Assembly: GCF_900070325.1 (NCBI RefSeq)
Contig: NZ_LN879430.1
Coordinates: 1,915,379-1,979,378, forward strand
DNA: 64,000 nt
Reading direction: 5' to 3'
Source: Herbinix luporum
GTDB lineage: Bacteria; Bacillota; Clostridia; Lachnospirales; Lachnospiraceae
In this document: positions 26,522-36,113 of the stretch, one piece after another
Position numbering within the stretch: position 1 is the first letter of the stretch
Layout: every line of letters begins with the position of its first letter
The notes under the pieces: generated by a model
What the model saw: the letters and a program-made list of their open reading frames with translations, nothing else
Database searches by the model: none
What the model was told of the DNA's origin: nothing
Translations under genes and position numbers: made by a program

Positions 26522-28018
26522 TTATCCCTGGGATAAATTATATTTCATATCATCAAATAGGGATAATTGACGATAAGTAATATCCTTATCAATCCCAAAT
26601 GGCAGGCGGTCCTTAGTAGACAAAAGCTCTCTTGTAATAAAATCCTCATCAATTTTAATGGGATACATCATCTTGCCCTTACAGGTAATAAAATAAACTG
26701 CCCGTTTTAATACAATGCCAAGCTTCTTAAGATCCTTAAAATCTAGGACTGCGTTTTTTCTTGCAGCAATAATTCTGCGGGCTGATTTTACCCCGATTCC
26801 CGGTACCCTAAGTAGGGTATAGTAGTCTGCCTTATTAATCTCAACAGGAAACTTGTCCAAATTCTTTAGAGCCCAATCACATTTTGGATCAAGGAGTATA
26901 TTAAAATTGGGCTTTTTCTCATCTAAAAGTTCCCTGGTTTTAAAACCATAAAAACGAAGTAACCAGTCTGCCTGATATAGTCTATGTTCCCTTAGAAGAG
27001 GCGGACCTGTTTGTGTAGAAGGAAGGGTACTATCCTGATTAACATTTACAAAGGCCGAATAAAATACCCTCTTTAAATCAAAATTATTATATAAGGCTTC
27101 AGATACTGACATTATATGATAATCACTATCCTCAGTAGCACCTATAATCATCTGGGTACTCTGTCCTGCAGGGACATATCTTTTACCGGCCCGTAAAAAT
27201 CTACTGCTGGGTATTATTTCATTTGCCGGTTTTAAAATTTCTTTAAATTCATTTTCATCATTATTATTATTCCCATTATAAGCAAGAAGCTTATTATTAA
27301 TATTATCAGTAATTAACCCTTCTGACTTGTCTGTCTTATCCTTATAACTTAGTTCATAATTTCTACTTTTCCCTTTATCATATAAACCTAGATATTCTAT
27401 ATTACTTTCCCTTCTAAGTTGAATCTGCCTTATGGGTTTAAGTATATTCTTTCTGTTTTTATGTGGGGCCAACTGCTTTAGACTACTTGCCGTGGGCAGC
27501 TCCAAATTAACACTCATCCTATCGGCATACCAACCGAGGGCTTCAATTAAGGCCGGATCTGCACCAGGAATTGCTTTGCAATGAATATAACCGTTAAAAT
27601 GATAATCCTCTCGCAGCTTTCTTAGGGTATCAAACATCAACTCCATAGTATGATTTGGACTTATCTTTATACCGGAGCTTAAGAATAATCCTTCAATGTA
27701 ATTTCTCCTGTAAAACTCCATAGTAAGCTGACATAATTCCTCGGGAGTAAAAGATGTCCTTACAATATCATTGGAAGACCGGTTAATACAATATTTACAA
27801 TCAAAGATGCATTCATTGGTAAATAAAATTTTAAGTAGGGAAATGCATCTTCCGTCAGCAGAAAAGGTATGGCAAATTCCGCAGGCTAGACTATTACCGA
27901 TACCTGATTTATTACCTTTACGATCAACACCACTAGATGTACAAGCAACATCATATTTTGCAGCATCGGATAAAATCTCTAATTTCCTTTGGATTGACAT
28001 ACCTTCATGTATAACCAT
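26522..28018 (-). CDS. TIGR03916-type radical SAM protein, putative DNA modification/repair
   Basis: A 498-residue radical-SAM enzyme of the rSAM_link_UDG group. The cluster motif CxxxCxxC is CIFDCKYC, preceded by a Cys-rich region (ACGICHTFSADGRC). A C-terminal helix-hairpin-helix DNA-binding motif (LLRVPGIGVKSARRIIAARK) supports a nucleic acid substrate. An Asn/Lys-rich stretch of about 70 residues (near 215-285) separates the radical-SAM core from the GATEDSDYHIM region and may be an insertion relative to typical relatives. Start ATG 28018 follows GGTGGG; an upstream frame start is possible. It forms an operon with the TIGR03915 gene. Confidence 0.88.
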   Translation of the reverse strand: MVIHEGMSIQRKLEILSDAAKYDVACTSSGVDRKGNKSGIGNSLACGICHTFSADGRCISLLKILFTNECIFDCKYCINRSSNDIVRTSFTPEELCQLTMEFYRRNYIEGLFLSSGIKISPNHTMELMFDTLRKLREDYHFNGYIHCKAIPGADPALIEALGWYADRMSVNLELPTASSLKQLAPHKNRKNILKPIRQIQLRRESNIEYLGLYDKGKSRNYELSYKDKTDKSEGLITDNINNKLLAYNGNNNNDENEFKEILKPANEIIPSSRFLRAGKRYVPAGQSTQMIIGATEDSDYHIMSVSEALYNNFDLKRVFYSAFVNVNQDSTLPSTQTGPPLLREHRLYQADWLLRFYGFKTRELLDEKKPNFNILLDPKCDWALKNLDKFPVEINKADYYTLLRVPGIGVKSARRIIAARKNAVLDFKDLKKLGIVLKRAVYFITCKGKMMYPIKIDEDFITRELLSTKDRLPFGIDKDITYRQLSLFDDMKYNLSQG

Positions 28019-28140
28019 AATTTGCACCCACCTACCAAACATTTGTTCTGGTTGTATTGTATCAAATTATTGGTGTTCCCTGCCATTAATTATTTATAAA
28101 AAATTTATAAACTTTTTATAAACATATTCATAGGTGGTAA

Positions 28141-29544
28141 CTACTTTTTTGGGATAAGATGTATTGCCATACCATCTATATCATGGGCAGCCTCTGTAAT
28201 AGCCTCTTCATAGGTGGGATGAGGCCTAATAATTGAGGCTATATCTTTATAGGTAAGTTTATTAGATATGGCCAGGGCCAATTCACCGATTATATCAGTA
28301 GCCCTGTCACATAATAGCTGGGCTCCTAGGAGTCTTTTGCTATCGGCATCACATACCAGCTTGATAAAGCCCCTCTCCCCCATTGAAAGTAAGGTTTTGC
28401 TGTTGCCAAGCATGGGATACTTGCCGGTTTCTACCTTAAATCCCCGGGCTTTTGCCTCCCCCTCATCCATACCCACTGTAGCCACTTCGGGAACAGTATA
28501 GATGCAGGATGGAATTACCTTAAGATCTATAGATGGTTCAAGGCCACATATTCTTTCTACTGCCACTATCCCTTGAGCGGAGGCTAGATGGGCCAGCTGC
28601 TTTCCTCGGATTACATCACCTACGGCATAGATATTAGGAAGGCTTGTTTCAAAATTTTCATTTACCTTAATATAAGGCCCATCCATCTCTATATCTATAT
28701 CCTCAAATAATCCTTCTATATTGGGACCTCTGCCCACAGACAATAAAATTCCTTCTGCTTCGCAGGTCTTTTTTTGCTCCTTTTCTATATATTCACATAC
28801 TAATCCATAACTGCCCCCTTCTGATATCTTAACGACCTTAGACCCTGTATGAATTGAGACTTTCTTCTTTTTTAAGCCCATGGCAATACTCTGGGAAATC
28901 TCCTTATCCATTCCATATAAAATCCGGTCCATGGCCTCTATAATTTCAACTTCACTGCCCAATTCCTTGTAAATGGAGGCCATCTCAACACCAATAACAC
29001 CGCCTCCTATAATTAATAGTTTTTTATAAAGCTTAGAATTGCCGGATAAAAGCTCATCACTGGTTACAACATTTTTCAAATTTACCCCTTCAATATTTGG
29101 CCTTACAGGTTGTGAACCGGTGGCTATAAGAATATTATCTGCCTGTAAATTCTCTTCATCCTCCCCACATTTTACCCTTACAAGGTGCCTTTGGATAATC
29201 TTAGCCTCTCCTTGGTATATCTTAACTCCATTTGCCTTAAGAAGTCCTAGGACACCTTTTCGTATTTTTAATACTACTTCTTCCTTTCTTTCCTTAAGCC
29301 TTTCATAATCAATATCCAGTCCTGTAAAGGTAATGCCGGCTTCTTTCATACTTTTTGCCATAGAAAGAAAATGGCTGCTATGGATTAGAGTCTTAGTGGG
29401 TATACAGCCTCGATTTAGACATGTGCCTCCAATCTCTCCCTTTTCTATAATAGCTGTCTTTTTCCCAAGCTTTGCAGCTTTAATGGCAGCCACATAACCT
29501 CCGGGTCCCGAACCGATTACAAGCAAATCATAAGATTCATTCAT
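28141..29544 (-). CDS. lpdA: Dihydrolipoyl dehydrogenase
   Basis: Re-oxidises the dihydrolipoyl group of GcvH, passing electrons through FAD to NAD+. The 467 residues include the FAD motif GSGPGGYVAAIKAAKLG, the redox disulfide Cys42-Cys47 (GGTCLNRGCIPTK), the NAD motif GGGVIGVEMASIYKELG and the C-terminal His-Glu pair region (HPTYEEAITEA). ATG 29544 is chosen for GGAGG eight bases upstream; a TTG five codons earlier is less likely. It lies 24 bases after lplA, and both serve the glycine cleavage system upstream, though a terminator separates the two units. Confidence 0.97.
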   Translation of the reverse strand: MNESYDLLVIGSGPGGYVAAIKAAKLGKKTAIIEKGEIGGTCLNRGCIPTKTLIHSSHFLSMAKSMKEAGITFTGLDIDYERLKERKEEVVLKIRKGVLGLLKANGVKIYQGEAKIIQRHLVRVKCGEDEENLQADNILIATGSQPVRPNIEGVNLKNVVTSDELLSGNSKLYKKLLIIGGGVIGVEMASIYKELGSEVEIIEAMDRILYGMDKEISQSIAMGLKKKKVSIHTGSKVVKISEGGSYGLVCEYIEKEQKKTCEAEGILLSVGRGPNIEGLFEDIDIEMDGPYIKVNENFETSLPNIYAVGDVIRGKQLAHLASAQGIVAVERICGLEPSIDLKVIPSCIYTVPEVATVGMDEGEAKARGFKVETGKYPMLGNSKTLLSMGERGFIKLVCDADSKRLLGAQLLCDRATDIIGELALAISNKLTYKDIASIIRPHPTYEEAITEAAHDIDGMAIHLIPKK

Positions 29545-29568
29545 TTTAATGACCTCCAAACCATTTTA

Positions 29569-30567
29569 CTAGACTTCTTCACCAATAAGCTCTATTATAT
29601 CTTTTAATATCTCATTATTATTATCTGATGTCCTTATATTACTTAAAGCCTTATTAATAGACTTTGAAGTAAATTTAAGTCCCATAAGCTGTTTAGGAAG
29701 CTCTTCAAAAAGCTCTGTATCAAGTGCATCGGAAAATACCCGGCAGTCTTTTATAATACCTCCAAGCACTACAAACTGTATCTCAATCTCTCCCCAGCTA
29801 AATCTTCTCTCTATACTATCGCTAAATTCTATCTTTCTGCCATAATTCCACTGCCAGGAAGAGAATTTTTCTGCTCTGCTATTTAAATCTTCTTGTGGCA
29901 AATTAGCCCCATCCATCTCTACCGGCTTAAGTCCATAGACATCTCCGAAAGCATTAATAAGCTCCTTCTTTAATTTATCAATAGTAATATCCCTATTGTA
30001 GTCTTTTAGATTAGTTACTCTGGATTTAACTGAAGCAACTCCCTTTGATTGCAGCTTGGTTTTTGATACATTCAAATATTTTGACAAGTCGGCCATGTCC
30101 ACGTTAACTAAAATTGTCCCATGGTGATAACATTTATTCCCCATAGTATAAAATGCATTGCCGGAGAACTTTTTTCCCTCTACGGTAATATCATTTCTAC
30201 CGGATTTGACAGCCAAAATACCCAGATTATTGACTGCCTTAATTATTACCTCCAGCTGCCTGTCCACATTATAGTTATCCTTGGTTACAAGGAAGGTAAA
30301 GTTGAGATTACCCAAATCATGATATACCGCTCCTCCCCCTGATAACCTACGGACCAGCTTTCCCCCAACCTCATTTAACTGATTTATCCTGCATTCCTTC
30401 CAAGGGTTTTGGTTTCTTCCGATAACTACTGTTTTTTCATTCTGCCATAAATAAAGGATACATTCATCTTCCCTAACATTATGTAGTAAATACTCCTCTA
30501 AAGCCAGGTTTTTATAGGGGTTAGTTTCTTCTGTGATATAATATAACAATTTCTTAATGGCAATCAC
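29569..30567 (-). CDS. lplA: Lipoate-protein ligase A
   Basis: Attaches lipoate to the lipoyl Lys of GcvH, using ATP. The 332 residues have the LplA fold: LALEEYLL, the RRLSGGGAVYHDLGNLNFTF motif that binds lipoyl-AMP, and the catalytic region GRNDITVEGKKFSGNA with its conserved Lys. The C-terminal accessory domain is present. The start is GTG 30567; the ribosome site is weak (AAGAAAG) and no ATG fits better. Its place between gcvPB and lpdA supports a role in lipoylating the glycine cleavage H protein from scavenged lipoate; no lipoate synthase is seen here. Confidence 0.93.
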   Translation of the reverse strand: MIAIKKLLYYITEETNPYKNLALEEYLLHNVREDECILYLWQNEKTVVIGRNQNPWKECRINQLNEVGGKLVRRLSGGGAVYHDLGNLNFTFLVTKDNYNVDRQLEVIIKAVNNLGILAVKSGRNDITVEGKKFSGNAFYTMGNKCYHHGTILVNVDMADLSKYLNVSKTKLQSKGVASVKSRVTNLKDYNRDITIDKLKKELINAFGDVYGLKPVEMDGANLPQEDLNSRAEKFSSWQWNYGRKIEFSDSIERRFSWGEIEIQFVVLGGIIKDCRVFSDALDTELFEELPKQLMGLKFTSKSINKALSNIRTSDNNNEILKDIIELIGEEV

Positions 30568-30729
30568 TCTTTCTTATAATTTGTAATATATATTTATAAA
30601 GCTATATCTACATTATAAATCTCATATTATACAAACCATTGTAAAAATATTTCTTATTTATATAAATCTTAAAACATAATCATTTAAACCAGAATAAATT
30701 TTTTAAAGTTTTAAATTATAATAAAGTTT

Positions 30730-30777
30730 AAGAAAAGCCGCCCCAAGTAAAATAAAAAATATAACTTGAAGCAGCTT
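30730..30777 (-). terminator. Terminator of the gcv operon
   Basis: A 14-pair stem with several G-U pairs (30764-30777 with 30735-30748), then TTTTCTT on the minus strand. It begins 7 bases after the gcvPB stop. Confidence 0.8.
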
Positions 30778-30784
30778 CTTTTAA

Positions 30785-32230
30785 TTATTGGTCGGAAAAA
30801 TGATAACGTAAAACCGGATTTCTTGCAGCCCTTACTTCATCCGGACGACCTATGGAAGTTGTAGTGGGACATTTATGAATTGCTTCAGGATCTTGCCATG
30901 CTTTATTATATACCTCTTTATAGATTCTTATTACTTCATCTAAAGTCTCCCTAGTCTCTGTCTCCGTAGGTTCCACCATCAGGGCTTCCTTAACAATCAA
31001 AGGAAAGTACATTGTAGGGGGATGAATGTCAAAGTCAAGCAAGGCTTTGGCAAAATCCAATGCAGTTACCGCTTTTTCATTTTTAAGATTTTCAAGGGAC
31101 ATGACAAATTCATGCATACAGCGACCACTGCCAAAGGGCATGGTAAATGTATCTTTAAGCATATGCATCATATAATTGGCATTTAAAACGGCATTTTGGG
31201 AAGCATTTTTTAGTCCCTCCCTACCCAAAGTCATTATATATGTCAAGGCCCTAACTACAACAAGGAAATTTCCATAAAAATCTTTTACCCTGCCTATACT
31301 CTTTTCCTCTTTATCTGCAAATCTTAAGTTATTGTTTACCTCAATAATCCTCCTAGATGGAAGATATTTTCCCAAGATCTCCTTGCAGCCTACAGGCCCG
31401 CTTCCGGGACCTCCTCCCCCATGGGGTGTAGAAAAAGTCTTATGAAGATTTAAATGTACCACATCAAATCCCATATCTCCCGGTCTTGTAAGTCCCATTA
31501 TAGCATTTAAATTAGCCCCGTCATAGTAATTGAGGCCTCCGGCTTCATGAACTATACTTGTAATCTTAAGAATCTGCTCTTCAAATATACCTACGGTATT
31601 GGGATTAGTCAGCATAAAGCCTGCGGTATCATCTCCTACCGCATCTTTTAGGGCCTCTATATCTACCAAGCCCTCTTTTGTAGAAGGTATATTTATAACG
31701 GTAAAGCCTGCCATGGCAGCACTGGCGGGATTGGTGCCATGGGCTGAATCCGGAATAATAATTTTATCCCTTTTTAAATCATTCCTATCCCTATGATAGG
31801 CCCAAATAAGCTTTAATCCTGTAAATTCCCCATGGGCTCCTGCTGCCGGTTGAAAATCCATATAATCCATCCCGGTAATTTCACACAGATATTCCTCTGC
31901 CAGTTTATAAACCTCAAGACACCCTTGAACCGTATGTTCCGGTTGTAAAGGATGGATTTCGCTAAAGTTAGGAAGTTTGGCTATCTCATCATTAATCTTT
32001 GGATTGTACTTCATAGTACAAGAACCTAAAGGATAAAAACCCTTATTGACACCGTAAGTAGCTTTTGCAAGTCTTGTATAATGCCTGCTGATTTCTGTTT
32101 CAGAAAGCTGGGGAAGATTAAGTTCTTTCCTTCTTGCATACTTTTCCTCAACCGATACCACAGGAACATCAGATTCAGGCAGCAAATCACATCCTCTATC
32201 TGTATTTCCGATTTCAAATATAAGCTTCAT
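30785..32230 (-). CDS. gcvPB: Glycine dehydrogenase (decarboxylating), subunit 2
   Basis: The C-terminal half of the split P-protein, which decarboxylates glycine and loads the aminomethyl group onto GcvH with PLP. At 481 residues from ATG 32230 (MKLIFEIGNTDRG; site GGAGG) it has normal length. The PLP Lys is about residue 264 (HLNLHKTFSTPHGGGGPGSG). A longer reading frame upstream overlaps gcvPA and is rejected. It begins one base after the gcvPA stop, so the two subunits are translationally coupled. Downstream the operon ends at the terminator. Confidence 0.97.
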   Translation of the reverse strand: MKLIFEIGNTDRGCDLLPESDVPVVSVEEKYARRKELNLPQLSETEISRHYTRLAKATYGVNKGFYPLGSCTMKYNPKINDEIAKLPNFSEIHPLQPEHTVQGCLEVYKLAEEYLCEITGMDYMDFQPAAGAHGEFTGLKLIWAYHRDRNDLKRDKIIIPDSAHGTNPASAAMAGFTVINIPSTKEGLVDIEALKDAVGDDTAGFMLTNPNTVGIFEEQILKITSIVHEAGGLNYYDGANLNAIMGLTRPGDMGFDVVHLNLHKTFSTPHGGGGPGSGPVGCKEILGKYLPSRRIIEVNNNLRFADKEEKSIGRVKDFYGNFLVVVRALTYIMTLGREGLKNASQNAVLNANYMMHMLKDTFTMPFGSGRCMHEFVMSLENLKNEKAVTALDFAKALLDFDIHPPTMYFPLIVKEALMVEPTETETRETLDEVIRIYKEVYNKAWQDPEAIHKCPTTTSIGRPDEVRAARNPVLRYHFSDQ

Positions 32231-32231
32231 C

Positions 32232-33548
32232 CTATGGCACCTCCTTAAGAATCTCAACCAAGGTATCAATCTCTTCCTTGGAATTGACTTCTGTAGCACA
32301 CCAAAGCAGCTGATTCTTACCTACAGGATATCCTCCTAAAATTCCTCTTTCCTCAAGAATAGCCAGTATTTTATCCACTTCAGTATTAACTGTAGTTACA
32401 AACTCATTGAAAAATTCTCCCGGATATACCAATTTATATCCCTCTATCTCACATAAACGCTGGGCAAGATAATGGGCCTTAGACATTGAAAGGGTAGCTA
32501 CACGGCTTAGGCCTTTTTTTCCCATGGCTGCAAGATAGACAGCCGCTGTCATAGCACACAGGGCCTGATTGGAGCATATATTACTGGAGGCCTTCTCCCG
32601 GCGGATATGCTGCTCCCTGGCCTGCAAGGTTAAGACAAAGGCCCGTCTTCCTTGCAAATCATTTGTCTCTCCTACGATTCTTCCCGGAAGCCGGCGCTTC
32701 AAATTATCTCTTGTTGCCATAAAACCCAGATAGGGACCTCCAAAGGACAAACTAATTCCAAGGGCTTGTCCCTCTCCCACTGCAATATCTGCACCATATT
32801 CTGCAGGGGTCTTTAATATTCCTAAGGAGATGGGATTACAGCTCATAATATATTTTATATCACTATCTTTAAGAAGTTCTCCGATTGTATCCCCATCCTC
32901 TAGCAGGCCAAAGTAATTGGGCTGCTGTATCAGGACACAGGCTGTATCATCCCCAAGCATTTTCTTTAAGCTGTCTATATCAGTAATTCCCTCCTTAAGG
33001 GGAATTAGCTCCATCTCCATATCAGTTCCCTTAAGATAAGTGGAAATGGTTTCAACGGTCATAGGATTAACTGAAGCTGATACAAGGGCTTTTTTTCTCT
33101 TTCTTTCCCTACTCATAATAACAGCCTCAGCAGCTGCACAAGAACCATCATAAACGGAAGCATTAGCTACATCCATTCCCGTCAGCTCACATATCATGGT
33201 CTGAAATTCAAAAATAGATTGAAGAATTCCTTGGCTGATTTCCGCCTGATATGGGGTATATGAAGTTATAAATTCCTCCTTAGAGGTAACTTGTTTTACA
33301 ATGGCAGGTATATAGTGGCGATAAGCTCCACAGCCTCTAAATACAGTCTGAAAAACCTTGTTCTTATTTGCAATATTTCTCATTCTGTAAAACACTTCCA
33401 TCTCAGACATTCCCTTAGGTATATTAAGTGGAGCCTTTAATTTTACTTCCTCAGGTATGGTATCAAATAAGTCCTCCATAGAGCTAAGCCCAATGGCCTT
33501 TAGCATTTGATCCTGTTCATCCTTTGTATTCGGAACATAATTTCCCAT
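32232..33548 (-). CDS. gcvPA: Glycine dehydrogenase (decarboxylating), subunit 1
   Basis: The N-terminal half of the split P-protein of the glycine cleavage system, partner of GcvPB. Its 438 residues start YVPNTKDEQDQMLKAIG and carry the typical MSEMEVFYRMRN-like segment, FRGCGAYRHYIPAIVKQ, SYTPYQAEISQG, NASVYDGSCAAAEA and FGGPYLGFMA. This half lacks the PLP Lys. ATG 33548 follows GAGGAGG. The gene order T-H-PA-PB is common in Firmicutes. Confidence 0.97.
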   Translation of the reverse strand: MGNYVPNTKDEQDQMLKAIGLSSMEDLFDTIPEEVKLKAPLNIPKGMSEMEVFYRMRNIANKNKVFQTVFRGCGAYRHYIPAIVKQVTSKEEFITSYTPYQAEISQGILQSIFEFQTMICELTGMDVANASVYDGSCAAAEAVIMSRERKRKKALVSASVNPMTVETISTYLKGTDMEMELIPLKEGITDIDSLKKMLGDDTACVLIQQPNYFGLLEDGDTIGELLKDSDIKYIMSCNPISLGILKTPAEYGADIAVGEGQALGISLSFGGPYLGFMATRDNLKRRLPGRIVGETNDLQGRRAFVLTLQAREQHIRREKASSNICSNQALCAMTAAVYLAAMGKKGLSRVATLSMSKAHYLAQRLCEIEGYKLVYPGEFFNEFVTTVNTEVDKILAILEERGILGGYPVGKNQLLWCATEVNSKEEIDTLVEILKEVP

Positions 33549-33617
33549 GGTGACCTCCTCTTTATATTTTAAAGGTCGATGAAAAGTATAAATTCCATCT
33601 CCATATAAGATTTCTTA

Positions 33618-33986
33618 CTACTGAGAAATTAATTTATTATACTCTTCTTCAGATAAAAGTTCTGCCTTGTCAGTAATATTTTCAACCTCTATAAACCAAG
33701 CTTCCATAGCATCTGAATTAATAAGATCCGGCTGGTCAAGAAGTTCTTCATTAACTGCTTTTACAACTCCTGTTACAGGGCTGTATACATTAGAAACCGC
33801 TTTAACAGATTCAACCTCGGCAAATACCTCACCGGCTTCTACTTCCTCCCCTTCTTCCGGAAGGTTAACAAAAACCAGATCTCCCAGTTCATTTTGCGCA
33901 TAATCGGAAATTCCTATTCTTGCTGTGGTTTCATCTAAAAACTGCACCCATTCATGGGACTGTAAAAATAAATACTCCTTACTCAT
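33618..33986 (-). CDS. gcvH: Glycine cleavage system H protein
   Basis: The small lipoyl carrier that shuttles the aminomethyl group among P, T and L proteins. At 122 residues it has normal length. The lipoylated Lys62 is in the motif AEVESVKAVSNVYSP; HEWV near the N-terminus and the Glu-rich EEGEEVEAGE loop are typical. LplA and Lpd encoded downstream presumably attach and recycle its lipoyl group. ATG 33986; 16 bases separate it from gcvT. Confidence 0.98.
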   Translation of the reverse strand: MSKEYLFLQSHEWVQFLDETTARIGISDYAQNELGDLVFVNLPEEGEEVEAGEVFAEVESVKAVSNVYSPVTGVVKAVNEELLDQPDLINSDAMEAWFIEVENITDKAELLSEEEYNKLISQ

Positions 33987-34002
33987 AGTATGTCCTCCTT
34001 AA

Positions 34003-35088
34003 TTATGATTTTTTATAAAATGGTAAAGGAACAATCTCTGCAGATGTTTTTCGTCCTCTAATCTCCACCATAAGATTAGTTCCTACATCTTTGTAGTTCA
34101 AATCAACATAAGCCATAGCTATAGGATAGCCAAGATAAGGTGAATGAGTACCGGATGTGGTTCTTCCCACCTCTTTATCACCATAAAATACCGGGCAATC
34201 TTCTCTTGCAATCCCCCTGCCGGTTATTTTTAAGCCCACACGGATTTTTGTGGGTTCTCCCCTATCAATAATACCCTGCTTACCGATAAAATCTTCTTTA
34301 TTCAACTTAACGGCAAATCCCAAACCCGCTTCAATAGGTGATATGCTATCATCCATTTCATGGCCATATAAAGGAAGTCCCGCTTCTAGCCGTAGAGTAT
34401 CCCTAGCTCCAAGTCCGCAAGGAATTAATCCTTCACCACTTCCCTTATCCAAAAGTAGTTCCCATAAGCTTACAGCGTCCTTGTTTTTACAATAAATCTC
34501 ATATCCCTCTTCACCGGTATAGCCTGTCTTTGAAACCATACATTTTATTCCCCCAATATCTACATTTTCTTTAAATGTATAATACTTTATGGGTAGGGTC
34601 TTTTCATCTGTAAGCTTTGTAAGTATTGACTTTGATAAAGGCCCTTGAAGTGCCAGCAAAGCAGTTTCATCGGAAATATCAGAAAGCCTTACATCACCAA
34701 ATAAATGCTTCCTTATCCAGTCAATATCCTTGTAGCGGTTAGCTGCGTTAATAACAAGAAGATATTCCTCTTTCCCAATACGGTAGATTAGTAAATCATC
34801 AATTACACCCCCATCCTGGTTGCACATAGGGCTGTATTTCACCTGTCCGTCCACCATTAAGCTGCAATCATTGGTTACAAGCTTTTGAATATTATTTAAG
34901 GCATCACTACCCTTTAATATTACCTCTCCCATATGGGATACATCAAATAGTCCGGCTGCCTTTCTTACTGCCATATGCTCTTTTATAACTCCTGATTTAT
35001 ATTGTACAGGCATAAGATATCCCCCAAAGGGTATCATCTTCCCTTCTAAATCTATATGGCAATCATAAAGAACTGTTTTTTTCTCCAT
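34003..35088 (-). CDS. gcvT: Aminomethyltransferase (glycine cleavage T protein)
   Basis: Transfers the methylene group from aminomethyl-GcvH to tetrahydrofolate, releasing ammonia. The 361 residues contain the conserved N-terminal MIPFGGYLMPVQY, DVSHMGEV, GYTGEEGYEIYC and the ARDTLRLEAGLPLYGHEMD block that binds the folate. First gene of the operon, 124 bases downstream of a consensus promoter. ATG 35088 has a good site (AGGAGG). I see no glycine riboswitch in the leader. Confidence 0.97.
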   Translation of the reverse strand: MEKKTVLYDCHIDLEGKMIPFGGYLMPVQYKSGVIKEHMAVRKAAGLFDVSHMGEVILKGSDALNNIQKLVTNDCSLMVDGQVKYSPMCNQDGGVIDDLLIYRIGKEEYLLVINAANRYKDIDWIRKHLFGDVRLSDISDETALLALQGPLSKSILTKLTDEKTLPIKYYTFKENVDIGGIKCMVSKTGYTGEEGYEIYCKNKDAVSLWELLLDKGSGEGLIPCGLGARDTLRLEAGLPLYGHEMDDSISPIEAGLGFAVKLNKEDFIGKQGIIDRGEPTKIRVGLKITGRGIAREDCPVFYGDKEVGRTTSGTHSPYLGYPIAMAYVDLNYKDVGTNLMVEIRGRKTSAEIVPLPFYKKS

Positions 35089-35211
35089 ATATTATTCCTC
35101 CTACCCTATTCTTGGGATACACATGTTATTAGCTGCCTTGATAATAAATATTTGGCTAATTAAAATAATTCCATGTAATTGTTAGAATTATTTAACATTT
35201 TTATTGAATTC

Positions 35212-35240
35212 ATTATATTATGGGCAAATAGTAAAGTCAA
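35212..35240 (-). promoter_or_regulatory. Strong promoter of the gcv operon
   Basis: Minus-strand -35 TTGACT (35235-35240), 17-base spacer, perfect -10 TATAAT (35212-35217). The leader is about 115 bases with no recognisable aptamer. Confidence 0.75.
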
Positions 35241-35336
35241 TAACCCCTTATTATTTCTATCTTACCTTATTTATCTTATGTAACTTATCATTTTGCTAGT
35301 CATATAATACAGTATAAACTAATAGGGAGGTATTAT

Positions 35337-36113
35337 ATGAGCGAACTACTCCGAATTGACAACATCAGCTATAGCTACCACAGCCTCGAGGGAGAAACAC
35401 CTGCTTTAGTGGATGTTTCCTTCCATGTAAATGACGGAGAATTTGTAGGCATCGTAGGACCAAGCGGCTGTGGCAAATCCACCCTGCTCTCTCTAATCGC
35501 CGGCTTGCTTACTCCAAGCAGCGGTTCAATATATATAAACGGCAAAGACATTAAATCCTCTGGTAAAAACATCGGCTATATGCTTCAAAAAGATCATCTG
35601 CTGGAATGGCGTGATACCTTAAGAAATGTAACCTTGGGAATGGAAATTCAAAATAAATTAAGTGATAACAGCTATGTCCACATAAATGAACTTTTGAACA
35701 CTTATGGTCTAATTACTTTTAAAAATTCATATCCTTCTGAATTATCTGGTGGAATGCGTCAAAGAGCGGCTCTAATTCGTACCCTTTTGTTGGAACCAGA
35801 TATTTTGCTTTTAGATGAACCTTTTTCTGCCTTAGATTATCAAACCAGGCTTGAGGTGGCAGATGATATCTGGGGAATAATCCGTAAAGAGAAGAAAACA
35901 GCAATCTTAATAACCCATGATATATCAGAGGCTATCAGCATGTCTGACAGAGTTATTATATTGACAAAAAGACCCGGCAGTGTAAAGCGGATTATTGATA
36001 TAAAACTATCTATAACGGATCCTACTCCATTTAGGGCTAGAAGCGCACCGGAATTTACAGATTACTTTAATTTAATATGGAAGGAGTTAAACAATCTTGA
36101 GCAGAAGGAATAG
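35337..36113 (+). CDS. ABC transporter ATP-binding protein (nitrate/sulfonate/taurine type)
   Basis: A 258-residue ATPase of the SsuB/TauB group. Walker A GPSGCGKST (about 42-50), Q-loop MLQKDHLLEW, signature LSGGMRQRAALIR, Walker B LLLDEPFSALD and H-loop LITHDISEA are intact. This subgroup energises import of sulfonates, nitrate, taurine or thiamine precursors; the substrate cannot be chosen because no binding protein gene is next to it. It overlaps the permease gene by 17 bases. The region between this gene and gcvT is divergent. Confidence 0.93.
   Translation: MSELLRIDNISYSYHSLEGETPALVDVSFHVNDGEFVGIVGPSGCGKSTLLSLIAGLLTPSSGSIYINGKDIKSSGKNIGYMLQKDHLLEWRDTLRNVTLGMEIQNKLSDNSYVHINELLNTYGLITFKNSYPSELSGGMRQRAALIRTLLLEPDILLLDEPFSALDYQTRLEVADDIWGIIRKEKKTAILITHDISEAISMSDRVIILTKRPGSVKRIIDIKLSITDPTPFRARSAPEFTDYFNLIWKELNNLEQKE

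Noticed and set aside
30785..32299. Longer reading frame for gcvPB with 23 extra N-terminal codons
   Set aside because: It overlaps gcvPA, and ATG 32230 has a perfect ribosome site and a family-matching N-terminus.
35089..35212. Looked for a glycine riboswitch in the gcvT leader
   Set aside because: The leader is AT-rich, about 115 bases, with no recognisable aptamer core. Recorded as an observation only.
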